This document shows positions 26,585 through 38,948 of a DNA stretch of 64,000 nt, piece after piece. Source of the stretch: Dasyornis broadbenti (lineage: Eukaryota > Chordata > Aves > Passeriformes > Dasyornithidae); the NCBI GenBank assembly GCA_013397935.1, contig VZRN01004407.1, positions 5,440,081-5,504,080 of the forward strand, written 5' to 3'. Positions within the stretch are counted from its first letter, which is position 1. Every line of letters starts with the position of its first letter. The notes below the pieces were generated by a model. It saw only the letters and a program-made list of their open reading frames with translations, searched no databases and was not told the origin of the DNA. The position numbers and the translations under genes were made by a program.

Positions 26585-26586
26585 AG

Positions 26587-26760
26587 CCAAGATGTCCATC
26601 TACAAGAGAATGAGACTGGCATGTTGTTTTGATTGCGGACGCTCTGAGCGTGACTGCTCTTGCATGTCAGGCAGTGTACATAGTAACATGGACACCCTTG
26701 AGAGAGCCTTCCCACTTTCTTCTGTCTCTGTTAATGATTGCTCCACCAGTTTACGTGCCT
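26587..26760 (+). CDS. KCNMA1: KCNMA1 STREX exon (stress-axis regulated cassette)
   Basis: This 174-nt cassette (58 codons, phase 1 in and out) has acceptor ttatag and donor CCT|gtaagt. It reads P-KMSIYKRMRLACCFDCGRSE, then RDCSCMSGSVHSNMDTLERA and FPLSSVSVNDCSTSLRA. Length and sequence identify the STREX exon. STREX raises calcium sensitivity and turns PKA action from activating to inhibiting; the CC pair is palmitoylated with help from the basic residues before it, and a Ser near the start of the insert (KMS) is the PKA site. The CC pair, the other cysteines and the KMS serine are all present. Compared with the mammalian exon as I recall it, RMRRACC is RMRLACC here and GRVRGN is GSVHSN, so three basic residues are lost. 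A TGCATG (Fox-type) motif lies inside at 26661-26666. Confidence 0.97.
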
Positions 26761-29310
26761 GTAAGTTTTAACACCAACACATGCTGTTCCATGTCTGTGG
26801 TGTCTGTGGTATCATCTCTGTCTTGTGTTGTACATTGTACTTCTGTGAGTTTTACTGGGCTGATGCTTTTTTATAAAATCAACCCCAAATTTGATTATAG
26901 CTCTGTATTTATATTTCTGTTTCAATTTATTTTTAGTGCAAAAAAATGTAATTCATTATTTTGCTTTGTGTGCTCTTTATGAAGCATCCTCTTGCAATAG
27001 CATGCAGGACCTTAGTAGCGCAGTTTGGTGACATCTTTTCTATTTAATTCATACAATATAAATTGCCATTAATTAAACAATAAGTGCTTCAATGGAGGAA
27101 CAGGCCTGTTGTCTAAATCTATGACTGTTGCCAAGTGGGTGGCTTTAATAATGCTGGCACTGGAGCACCATGCAATGGGCAGTGGATAAATATACAGGAT
27201 ACAACGTAGTAGCTGAATTGTAGTAGCTGGAATTCTATTCTGTGCTGCTACTTTTATCTTTAGTTTTGTTTGTAACCCTTCATTCTCAATAAGGCAGGAC
27301 CTTCCATCTAATACTGAAACTACAGAAATGTTTGCATTTCTTGTAAAAATGGTTGTACTTTTTGTAGTGGCTTTTTAGAAAAACTAGCCTGATGCAAATC
27401 CCTAGTTTTGAAATTATATGTAGAATCTGCCCCATAGGACATTAACATTCTGAAACATGCCCCAAAAGCTCTTTAGAAAGATCAGAGTTGAGAGGGAGAA
27501 GACAGAGAACTTAGAATAATTCTGCATAGCCATTAATTCTTTAGTCAAACTGTAGGGATTCCAAAGCTTGGATTATCAGTGTGATATCAGCAACTAAAGA
27601 GGGTTGTTAAATGCCCTTTTTTGCTTCTGTTTCTTTAGTTGTTTTATTTTCTTGTCCTCTTTGGTCATTCTTAACAGGCAAAACTATGTCTTGGGACAGG
27701 AACTGTTTTCCTTTCCCTACCCAAATGGCAAAGAAAAGCTATAAAATTATTGAGATACATCTATGAGAAGTATTTGGGGTTTTGCTGAGGAAGCATGTCT
27801 ATTTTACGGAGCAAGTCTTTATGGACAAAAGTGCCTTCCACTGTGGAGACTAGAATGTAGTTAGTAGGTTATGCACCTGGTTGTGTTTTGATACCGTATG
27901 TATTGCAATATGTAGTCCAAGTGGTGAATGACTTTGCTTTAACTGTTTTGATTTATGAACTATTTTTTTCCAGTCACAAATATAACAGTCCTGTAATTGT
28001 TATATTTTTATTTGTCTGAAGACTGCGTTAATTAATATTATTCTAATAGGATTTCTTGGAGATTTTACCAAAAATCACATCTCTGTATCTGTGTATAAGC
28101 ACTCTGAACATCCTAGTTATCTACTTGCTTGCAACTCATGTATCACCATAAGGTGGATGTTTCCTAGTTTTAAGTCCTTTTCTAAATCACAGGAGATGTT
28201 ATCCTTTAAAGAGACTTTTATCAGAGTAAAATGTAGCAAAACATATTTTGTTAAGAAAAGTGAACAAGAAACCTTCCTGTATTGAGAATTGCTGCAGGCA
28301 GTTTTTTAAACAGTGTAACAGCCTCAGTAACACAGTGCCTGGTAGAGTTTGTATGAATATGGACTGGTACAGGGAGTAAGTCCTGGCACTGGTGTTAACA
28401 GCAACCAGATTAGGATAAATTAATATGTCCCCTACAAGTGGGTAAAATTTCTGCCATTAGCACTGTTTGGCAAGGAAAGAAAAACTAATTTGTAGGTTTA
28501 CCGTAGCTTTCAAGTCCACTTAAGACTCTACAGAGGCAGATAAAGTAAACATTTTTGATTGTGTTGCCTGCTGAGCCAAAACCCTCCACAATAATTGTAT
28601 TATTTCCAACAAAACCCAGCGCTTTTTGGGAAATGTTAGAGCTATGTTATGTTTTGAAGGATAAGTGATATTGACAGCTTTGAGGATTTTTAGCATCCTA
28701 TCCTTCAAGGGCCTTTTCCCCCCCTTCATCACTCCATCAAATCAAAAACGATCTCAGTCTTCCCCTTGTGAGACTAGTCACCTTTGACTGTTAATAATAA
28801 GTACAAAAATCAATACCAATTCACACTCTTTGTGAAGCCGCATAAGCCTTTCTTTTCCAATTAAAATATATATATACATGCAACATTGCACTGGCAGGGC
28901 TTCAATAGAAATCAGTGTGTTTGCTTTGCAGTGCGCAGGGGTCGTATGATGCCCATCTTGACAGGGCTAGTTAGCTCAAAGAATGGTGGGGAGAGTCAGC
29001 TTTTCATTAAATATGAGCAGATGTGAAATGTAGAGTGTTTGACAATTAGAAATGGCAGCAGCAGGGCCCCAGAATCAAAGTGAGGTCAGATTGGTGGATC
29101 AGATTACCTCTCTTACATTCTTTAGTTGTTCTGAAAATCATTTTGAATTAGTGTCAGTGGAGCCATGATGGGTTTTGCCCTTTGTCTTTTATGCTACGAC
29201 TGTATTGTTTCCCCAGACACTCATTAAAGGTCATTATACTATTACAGGGCTTGCTTTGGTCGAGGTGCCCCAGTTGAGTTGGTTTGCTTCTACAATTGCT
29301 TAATGCATTT

Positions 29311-29334
29311 CTTTCTTTTTTTTTTTCTTTTTTT

Positions 29335-29378
<44 letters not shown>
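29311..29378. repeat. Poly(T) tract
   Basis: A T-rich run with a few C interruptions that ends in 42 uninterrupted T residues (29337-29378). It could be a simple repeat or the tail of an antisense insertion, but no AATAAA complement or recognisable retrocopy lies beside it. Confidence 0.9.
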
Positions 29379-29381
<3 letters not shown>

Positions 29382-32300
29382 CTTTTGATTATAAAAGCAA
29401 GCTTTTTTTCCAAGGTAAATAAAATCACAGACCATTGTATGAAGCTTCTTGAAACAATGAGTATTTTTTGTTAAAATTAGTGCTGTTTCTAAAAATCTGA
29501 TGTTGAGTAATCGATATCAATTTATATATTCAATGATGTACATGGTATTTAGTCTACTAATTGTATAATCTGCAGAGAAAGTAACACTTTCAGTGTCTTT
29601 TCCACTGTGAATGAGTCCCTCTATTTTTGTATTTTTGTTTTTACTTTCAGCAAATGAAAATCATATTTTGATTAAGTATCATTACATTTAAAAAGCTTTT
29701 GAGTTTATTGGCTGTTTTCTGGAAAAATGCTTATAACTTTTCTAAATGTGAACAAAGAGAATTTTAAGTCTCTTTTTGTGTCTACTTTTTTTCAGCTTTA
29801 GCTGTAGTTGGTAGATTGCTACATGAACAGCAAATGGTCCAAGTATTTTTTGCATTGGAGACTCAAGGCAATTAGAGTGAAGAGAGGCACTTAGCCACTG
29901 GAAAACCTGGGGTGGTTTATACAATGAAATTATGTTCTTAACAAGTGTGATGTTTCTGCTTAGGTCTATGCCAAGTCTTGGGGATGCTGTTCAAATGATT
30001 AATTGATACAGACAGAGTCTTAACCTGAACCATTTAACTTCTGTGTTTCTCTGTCACCATATGCCTGAGCTTCTCAGGAGCGTCAAAAGTTCGTGTTCCT
30101 GAAGGAAGCCTTTTCTAAATTTGTCGCTGTACTACTGCTGTGGGAATCTATATTTCCAAGGGTATTCTTGATATTAGGCCCAGACATATCTAATTCAACT
30201 TGTAAGAAAACATGCTTTGGTGTGCTCTGATGGTTCTGAGAAGCTTTATGAGAAGATTTTTGCTTTGGTGAATATCAGGGATCTCCGAAGAAAAAAGAAA
30301 AAATTAATTGTTACTATGTTTTGAATTCAGGGTTCAGCCCAGAGTCCTAACCATCTTATATGGAAAGACCATGCTAAGACAAGTTGGAGAAAGCTTGAGT
30401 TTTGAAAGTAGGAAAGGCACGTATCTATGTGTGTGCCAGACCCGGTTTAAAGCCATATATTCCATATAGTCTTCTAGTGTCAGCACATGATTTATGCTGT
30501 ACAGACAAGTTAGCTGCTAAATCTTTCTCAAAGGACCTAAAATCACTTTCTGCAAGATTAGGTGAACATTTTGGGTACCAAGATTGGTAAACTGTGCTGA
30601 AACTGTACCTGGTGATGTGACTTCGGCAAGTTAGGCCAAGAAAACCCCAGCTTCTTCAGTGATCCATGTTACTTTGGACTCTGCCTGTGTGTCTTTACAA
30701 CTCAAAAAGTCAAATTCTATAATGAGAATTGAAATGAACTATAACTTACTGACTTATCCAGAGAGATGGATGCATAACACACACAGATAGTGGTCAGTGT
30801 ATCTAAAACTCATCGGTTGTATAACTGTGCTTGGGCTTTTCGAATTGAGTTAACAATTGTTTAGTCCCAAGTTCCTGAATTACTGGCTGAAAAGCCAGCA
30901 TACCTAGAATGCAAGACAGTATCCTCTGCTACCTACAGAGGATGTATCCTCTGGTTTTCTAACATGCTACTTCTTTAGTTCTGCTGCAGTAGCAAGGCAA
31001 GAACTACTTGCTGTCATGCGTGAGCTGAGGTGCAGGAAGGGCCTGTATGTGCCCTCTCAAAAGACAACTTCCAGTGCTAGGATTTTCTGTTCACCCTTTG
31101 GCAACAATAGTTTTCCTTTTACAGGATGTGTGTACCACCTTGTGGTAGCTAGACTCTGAGATCACAATCCAGCTGTGAATATTGTCACATTTACATTAAA
31201 TTTATAACACTCTGATTATGACAAGGTGGGGTAATACCACTGCTCTCTCCCACTACACACGTTTTCTGAGCTGTGAGACTTCTGCTACCACCACAGGAGG
31301 GTGGTAGACCTGTTGCTTTGAAAAACCTTACTTTTGTATATGCTGCATAAATCCTTTCTCTTTAATATAACCCACTGATCTCTCTGGTCACACCGTGTCC
31401 TCTTTGCCCTACACGAAAAGCCAACAGTATGCCTTTAATGATTTGAGGAAGAAGAGATTGAAGGAATAAATAAGCAATTGGATCTTGGAAATGAAAACAA
31501 TTGGGAAAGGAAAGGCAGATGCTGTCCTTTCTAAGTGGCATAAGGCCCTAAAATGTGATTATAGTTAGATTGTTGTGTTTTTTACAGCACGCTTCTATGC
31601 AATGACCCCATCTTTGTATACTGGACGATGATAGAGCACTATGTTGTACTGCCTACCTCTTTTTCTCTTTTTTTTTTTTTTTTCAAATGAGATTAATTCA
31701 AATGGAACATTAGCATGAGATACAGTGCCAAATAAATTCTAGGTAATTCAAAGGCACAGAGAATATACACAATAAGCCTGTGAAAGAAACTGTGTGTGAA
31801 ATACTGATTTATGAAAAACTGGTTCCAAATATTGTCCTTTTAGGGTGACAGATTTTTACTTCAGTTGCATTGGTTTCCATGCATTCAGTGTTGTATTCCT
31901 GTGGACTGACATGATTATGATGTTCCTTTTAAATGCCTCTACAAGACCATGTTTCCCCTTTCAAAATTCTGAAAATAATGTAAAAATGGATACCTGTGTT
32001 TATTTTAGTTGCCATTTTTTAGGAAAAAATACTCCTTTAGATAACTCAATTAAGATACAAGTTCAGTACAACTGAAAAAAAAAAAATGAGGTGCATACAT
32101 CTTAAAATGGTGTCTCTTGCTACTGGGGAATGAAGGGAATCATCTTTCTTAGCCATCTTCTCAGAATGAACCACTGTTGAGAAAGCTGGTATTGCTAAAA
32201 CTGGACAGTGGAGGACCTTATAAAACCAGATAGAGGAACAATTGAAAAAAACACCACTGTGGGAGAATCCTGTGCTCTTCTATAGAGCTTCTTGTGGTGT

Positions 32301-35300
32301 AGTCACTGTCACAATGTCAAGGCATGTACATGCTGGAGATCTGCCATATGTGCAGCCAGCTCCATGGCCTGGTAGTGGCAAATCAGAAGCCAGACACCAT
32401 GACATCTGCTTTCCTGGGACTGAAAATTACTCTTCTACTTTCAGAGTTAGTTTATATCTGCAATTCTGCACAACCTACTTTCTTTCCATCTTCTTCTCCT
32501 TGTTGCAATCATACAAAGATGCATGTGAGTGTTTCCACTAAAGAAGATCGGATGAATTGACTCAATAAATGCAATCAAGCGTCTTAAGGACTGCTTGCTG
32601 GAACAGTGGTATCATTGAGCCAACCCTTTATCTGCCTTCCTTGCCCTCTTCATGTGCAGCCCTCCAGGTGATCCTCTTCTTGATCCGACTGTACTTTTCT
32701 CTGTATGGGTAACAGAGAGATAGAAGCAGTGATCAGAATGGGCTGGTATATGCCCTCATGAGACTCCAAGGATCTAAAGGGGGAGGGGGAAGCGACATGA
32801 AACAATACGTATTTTGCAGTAGGTGACTTCAACTGTGTAATTTGGCTCTAAGACAAAAAATTAATCCCTTTTATTGTTCTATACTTTAATAGAACCTGAG
32901 TGCTGTTAAATTATTTAAGCTTTTTTTTGGTCATAATATGAGCATATAGGTGAATATTGAGATGTAGAAATGCGGTAGTAGAAAAAAACCCAGAAAAAAA
33001 TCCCTCGAAAACAAGCTGTTTTCAGAAGGTAGAATGGTAAAAATGAGACAATCTGGCTCATTGCTGGATTATATAAATAATGGGGCATGCACTTTTTCAA
33101 GTGAGTTTTGTGATGCAGCATATACCCCTGCGCTGATGAGAGTGAGCTCTGCCTGATTTGTGATGTCTGTAACAAGGAGATGAATTCTCACATCGCCATG
33201 GGATGGAGGCACTGCTAAGTGTAGCAGTGAAACCTTTGAAGAGTTGGGATAGTGGGGGAAGGAAAGATCAAGAAGTCTGCATTTAATTCCTTTAGGCCTT
33301 TATGTTGAGTAGTGATTCTTGCCAGGGTCACAGGAAGGGACTAGTAAGTGGCTTGCTTTTATGGGGACAAGCTAGGAAAGATGCTGTCTGTATCCTGTGG
33401 AGTGAATTTAGCAGAGGGTCTTATGCAAGGTGACATGGAAATTATGTTTGCATTTTTAGTTCCTGAGTGTGGCTGGTTGTCATGAAACTCACCATGACAG
33501 TTTCTTACCACCAGGCAGCAGATTCTTCCTGTTACCTCCTTGGTGTGGGACAGATGCTGGCCGGTTAGGTCTCCTTCTCTACTGCTTCCGAGCTATTTCA
33601 AGCGACAGATGCCAGAGCTGGCTCGGTTTCAGCTTGAGCATTTCTGTCATAGCCCTGCCTTGAGCCCAAATTCTGACCTTTACTATATGAAGTAAAGTAT
33701 TTATGAACAAGCAGTGGCTTGATCCAGAGCAGGCTTAGAGCAAATGTCAAGTGTCAAGTCAGTCTCCTGCCTCCTTATACCACCTGCATTAGGAACCTGG
33801 ATTAGACCCTAGACTACAGCATTGACTGCCTTAGGCTTTATGGGTCTGGAGAGACATAACTTATTAACAAAGAGTTATTAAATTTTTATCAGTTTTATAA
33901 CGCAATGTAAATGCCTTCTATGAATCTACATTGTATTCATTATCATTTAAAACGTTAATTAAGTCAAAGTTGCATTTAATTTAGTTCTAAATGTGCCTTT
34001 GGGAGGAAGCTTTTTAAAACAGCTGCAGGATTGAGAAGCTCATTGATGCTGGGAAATTGTTAGTACCACTTTTCAGGATGGGTCCCCCAATTTGGTTACC
34101 ATTTTGACTCTTAGCTAGTTTGTGTGGATATTACTGGGCAAAGTCTCAATATTGAAACAACAGCAGAAAACTGTCAGCTCATGCTAATCACAGAGATGCT
34201 TAGACTCGTAATTCATGTTCTTTTCCAATTACATCAAAACTAAAAATTTTGGTTTGTAAACCCTGTACATGTCAGGTAACATGTGTTATAAGTTTTTTCT
34301 TTTTATATCCTTGTTGTTTGGCTCCTTTTGTAATTCAAGGAAAAAACATGTTCACTGACTTGGAATATTTTCCCTCAGATTCAGAGAAAAAGAAATCTTC
34401 TGGCCTAGATCTTACGCATTTCATGTAATCTGAAGGTATTGTAATATATAGAAGGAGGTGCTGATTGAAGAACACAACAGACCATGATATAGTTTCAACA
34501 TAAAAAGGGGAATGCAGTTTAGTATAAACCCCCGTAGAATGAAAGCCCTTGCATTATGTATTGGGAGTGTTTTCATTTTTAATGCATTTTGATGTAAAAA
34601 CAGGAGAAAGATGGAAAAAATCAAACAGTGGGTCCATCATCTGATTATTCCATGAGACCCCTAGCATATTTAATACATACATACCTTTAATCAGGGAAGT
34701 AGTGACTTTAGTAGTCACTAATACACATATTATGTGGCTCATACTTCTAGAACTGGAAGCAGGGGTAGCAAACCTATTTGTTACCTAGCCGAGGAGAATC
34801 TATTGGATTAGAACCAGAAACCTTCAGATTTTATCAAGGTCAGTGTAGGTCCAGCAAAGTGGTTCAACCCCCAGCCTGGAAGTTAGAAGCAACTTAAAAG
34901 ACAATTTTTCTGGGTCTTTGTATTTTCTTCTGAGTACCTAGAACCTTCTGAGGCATTTATGTATGCCAGGAAATACAGCCTCGTGAATTTTTTATGTTCT
35001 GCATGAAAAGAGGAGTTTGTTGTCATATAACTCCGTATGTGGTTCCTGAAGTGCCACAAAACAAGCACCCATGCTGTATTGTAGCTTTGACTGGGGTTAT
35101 AGTAGACAAGAGCGGATTGGACAGAACACATGAGGAAAAGTTTTAATTTATTTTTAAGAAATCATAAATACATTTATTTCAGTATGTAAGTTCTTAACTG
35201 TGTTGATAATATACTTTAAAATGGGTTAAAGTTCAGTCATCCTTTCACTGTTTGAGACTATTCACCAGCTTCTTTTAGCATTCGTTTTTTTTAGTGATAC

Positions 35301-38300
35301 AATGGTATAGCTTTCCTTATTATACTTATTATTGAATGCTGTAATTCTGTGATTCACTTATTATCAAAGAATTTAGGAAACGTAATGTGTGTAACCTCAC
35401 ACACACATGCTTCGCTGATACTGATCGGATCTTGTTAGCACAGTACAATTATTCTGAAAAGGAAGGGTGGAAAAAATGTTATTACTGTGTAAGATGTGTC
35501 CAATGTTATCTGGTCAAACACTTCTGTGTGCATTTTAGTTTGACTGGAAATTTTACCTAGGCAAAAGGGAAACAAAAATGCCACAAGGCAATGATCCCAA
35601 TCTTGACTGTGCCACTGACTTACTACATGACTATAGTTCGTTTTCCACCCAGACACTGAAAATATTGTATTCTCAATATATTATATTACATTTTGTGCTG
35701 AGAAGTGCTTTGAGATCTTTACATTTTGAAGTCCTAAATATAACCCTGACTTTCCTTTTGACATAGTTTTTCCTCTTCAGAGGTCAGTTGTCAGATTTTC
35801 TGATCTTTGCCTAAGAAAAACATAGATGCGTAGGAGAAACGAGAGGAGAGTGAGAGGATAGTGAAATGGGGCACATGACAGAAAGGTGGTGTGGGGAAAT
35901 TACCGTAACTGCCTTGCTGCTGTCTGATTTAGAGAGGATTAGAAAGGGTATACTATCTGAGAGGGCAGGAATAACTTGGCTTTATCTGCATCAGCAGAGA
36001 AGTATTTCTACTGCCGTATTTTTTAAATCATCTGAAGTTTTTAGCTGCTTCTGAACTTTAATTGTAATGCAGACCTTGTTTACTATGAAGAACTGCTGAA
36101 GGAAATCCAAAAAATCATTATAGCGTCTTTGATCTTTGTCATGCAATTTCCTTTGTTCATTCTTGCATAAAAGATTTAGCTTGCTCTAAGCATGTTCCTT
36201 TCTCCATTCCCATGTTCCTGACATTACCTTCACTCCCTTACTCAGTGGTGTTCTGTGTTCCCTGACACATCATGTCTGACAGTATGGAGAGAAATTTTAC
36301 ATCACCATATGCTATGGAGGAAGATTGGCAACAGGAAATGGAGGCTCTGCTTTTGAGCAAACTCTTGCCAGAACTCAAACCAGCAGGTGTGCCATCTAAC
36401 AATGGACATAGTTTGGTCTAAAATTAGCCCTGCTTCTGTCATACTTAGATGATCCCTTATGGGACATAGTGCTTGGTCATTTGGTAAAAATAGCAGCTGT
36501 GACACATGGATAGTAATTTAGAAGTCAGGATAAATATTTACATAGCTGATAAAGTTTTATCAGCTTATAGAACAAAGATTCTTCTTGAAGAGAATAAAAA
36601 CAATTGCAAGTTTTGAGCCTAATGTAGATATGATACTGATTCCTGTTCCATGAGTAATGTGGTAAATCCGTAGTTGCAAACTGATAGCATATTTCATTAG
36701 CAGGCATGTGTCCAAAGATTATTTTTTCTTGTATTCATGCTTTACCTCTATTGGAATTATTCCTGATCTACCAAAACATGCAAGGACTGCCAGGTTCTCT
36801 GTGATCAGTCAATCACAGGATGGGTGGCAGCAAGGAAGTGATACGGTATTTATTTAGAATTGCAGGGTATGAAAATGAATATAATTCACATGATGAGACA
36901 GCAGAAGGGTGAGAAGAAGTGAGATGCACTGCTAAATAGAAGAGGATGTACTTTTCTGGCTCCTACTATATATTGTTCTTTCCAACATATGGGACGTGTT
37001 TCCCAAATTCTCTGATGATGTGCTAGTATTTGTCTTCAATAATGGACTTTGACTCCTAACAAATCTGGTATCTTGTCTTGTTTTTGACATGAAACACTTT
37101 TTTACTTGGTTCTGAACAAAACCAATAAGCTTTCCAATAAGGAAAACATAATTTGCAAACTCTTGGATGCTAAGAACTTCTTGTGGTATTCCACAGAAAT
37201 AAAGTATTTACCCTGTTGTGTGAGGTTGCATATTTTCAGAGTTCTACTGATCTTAAATTTTAGTTTTTGACAAATGATGTTTTGTGTAAATTGAGACATG
37301 AAAGTGGAATTTTTGTTTCATTTTATGAACAAAATTCTGCAGAAAATTTGATCAGTTTTCATTTGCTAAAGATCTGAATTTTTCAGTAGTTGCTAAAAGA
37401 TGAATTTTTTTCCCCACCTAAACCTGTATTCCATAGAAAAATTTTTCAAAGAAAAATAAATAAATAAATACATATATGAAAAATGTCATTATATATATTT
37501 TGATTATTTGTATTCAAGAATCTCACTGCACTGAGTAACAATATATACCTTACTGATCATTTGGACAAAGGAGAAAAGATGAGAGGACAGTAGAGCTGGG
37601 ACTGATGTCAGTCTCAGCACAGATTCTGTATTGATAATCATAGTGCAAAGATTGCAGAGCCTGGAGTCAGTAATGTGATCCTTGCTGTTTGACAGGATCC
37701 TTCCATACAAGGAGTCCAACATGCAGGCATCTTACACTTTGGAGAGTTACATGACTCAGCAGAAGCCCTTGGTTATGTTTGGAAGAGGAGTAGATGAACA
37801 AACAATATGCAGTGCCAAGGAAGACTCAAGCCAAGAATCTGATCACAAAGTCTGTACTTGTCTCATATTACATCAGTGTGAAATTCTGTAAGAGCAGGGA
37901 TTGACATTCTTTCAACCTGCTGACACCAGATCTTTCTGCATGTTAATTTATGAAGTATGAATTCTGTGCCTTATCTGCACTTCAGTATGCCATTATCATG
38001 TAGTTATGGCATTCTTAGAACTCCCTACACCTAATTTTGCCCTTTTCAAGCATGGGGTTATTTTAATTTTTGTTTCAGATCTTCCCTGTTACCATTACCA
38101 CATGTAGTTTTTTTATTAGAGCATGATCTATGGAGCACATTCTGTCTTTCTTTTCTGAATAATCCTTGAAAATACTATTTCCTACTTTCATTGAAGTGCC
38201 TGCTCTGTTTCTGGATTTAGGATTTCTAGTGTTAGCATGTCTAGTGGCTGATCAAATTTAAAGGTCTTATTGATTGGGTGATTGAATCTTTGGATGCTGC

Positions 38301-38919
38301 AGCTCATTCACCCACAATTTTAGCGATACTTTTGGTGCTAAAAAGGTAGCCAAATTCTTGTTTTGCATTTAAAATTGTAGCTTGAGGGCATGCCAGAATC
38401 ATATCTTTAGATTCGTATATTCAGCCTCAATACTCAAGCCCCACATACTCCTCAGGAAGCATCCTGAACTTGTGCCTTGGGTGTCACAGACTTCCTCAGC
38501 AGTATCCTTGAGTTCTGCCCATGAGGAATATAAAATACGTCAAAATACGCATTTGGTTTTAATCTGCCTTTAGCATATGAGTCTTTTGTCTGCCCTCTTC
38601 TTTCTCCTCAAACAGGGCAAAATAAAACCCTCAGAGGCAGAGCTCCAAGCAATTTGATTTTGGAAGATGACTTTCTTGACAGCTGTCAGTGTCCCCTGAG
38701 CATAGGATTTCTGGATGCTTTCAGTATCTGACTCTCAAAACATCTGGCAGCAACAGTATTTCCAAATATATTGGCATCCTGTGGCATTTGTGGTTGGTAT
38801 AGTTTTAGGGTGGTAACTGACCTGTAAACCTTTACCATATCTTATGCATCAATTTCTTCTTTGGTGGAGAGAGTTCCTCAGCTCCAGGTGACTGTGGACT
38901 TTATTGTGAAGTTGGTGTG

Positions 38920-38948
38920 ATAATATAACAGAAATGCTGTTATATTAT
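38920..38948. repeat. Perfect 12-bp inverted repeat, 5-nt loop
   Basis: ATAATATAACAG at 38920-38931 and CTGTTATATTAT at 38937-38948 are exact reverse complements around the loop AAATG. Part of the left arm plus loop (ATAACAGAAAT) recurs directly at about 38946-38956. No family was recognised. Confidence 0.8.

Larger units (their letters stand above)
17199..26586 (+). other. Intron, KCNMA1, upstream of STREX
   Basis: A 9.4-kb AT-rich intron. It holds poly(A)/poly(T) tracts (for example 23158-23167 and around 23215-23240), a phase-compatible but weak 21-nt microexon-like candidate at 20519-20539, a TA/TG simple repeat at 26022-26154, and the CaMKIV-responsive element next to the STREX acceptor. 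No transposon was recognised. Confidence 0.7.

Noticed and set aside
26629..26982. 117-codon frame overlapping STREX in another frame
   Set aside because: It is a shadow of the STREX exon and runs on into the intron; the STREX frame has clear homology and correct phase.
36544..36565. AGCTGATAAA / TTTATCAGCT inverted repeat
   Set aside because: The 2-nt centre gives no stable RNA loop and short AT-rich palindromes are common in such DNA.
37682..37891. Frame after the acceptor-like tgtttgacag at 37695
   Set aside because: In the phase left by the upstream exon (C|GA) it reaches a stop (TGA) after about 19 codons; the open frame is in another phase.
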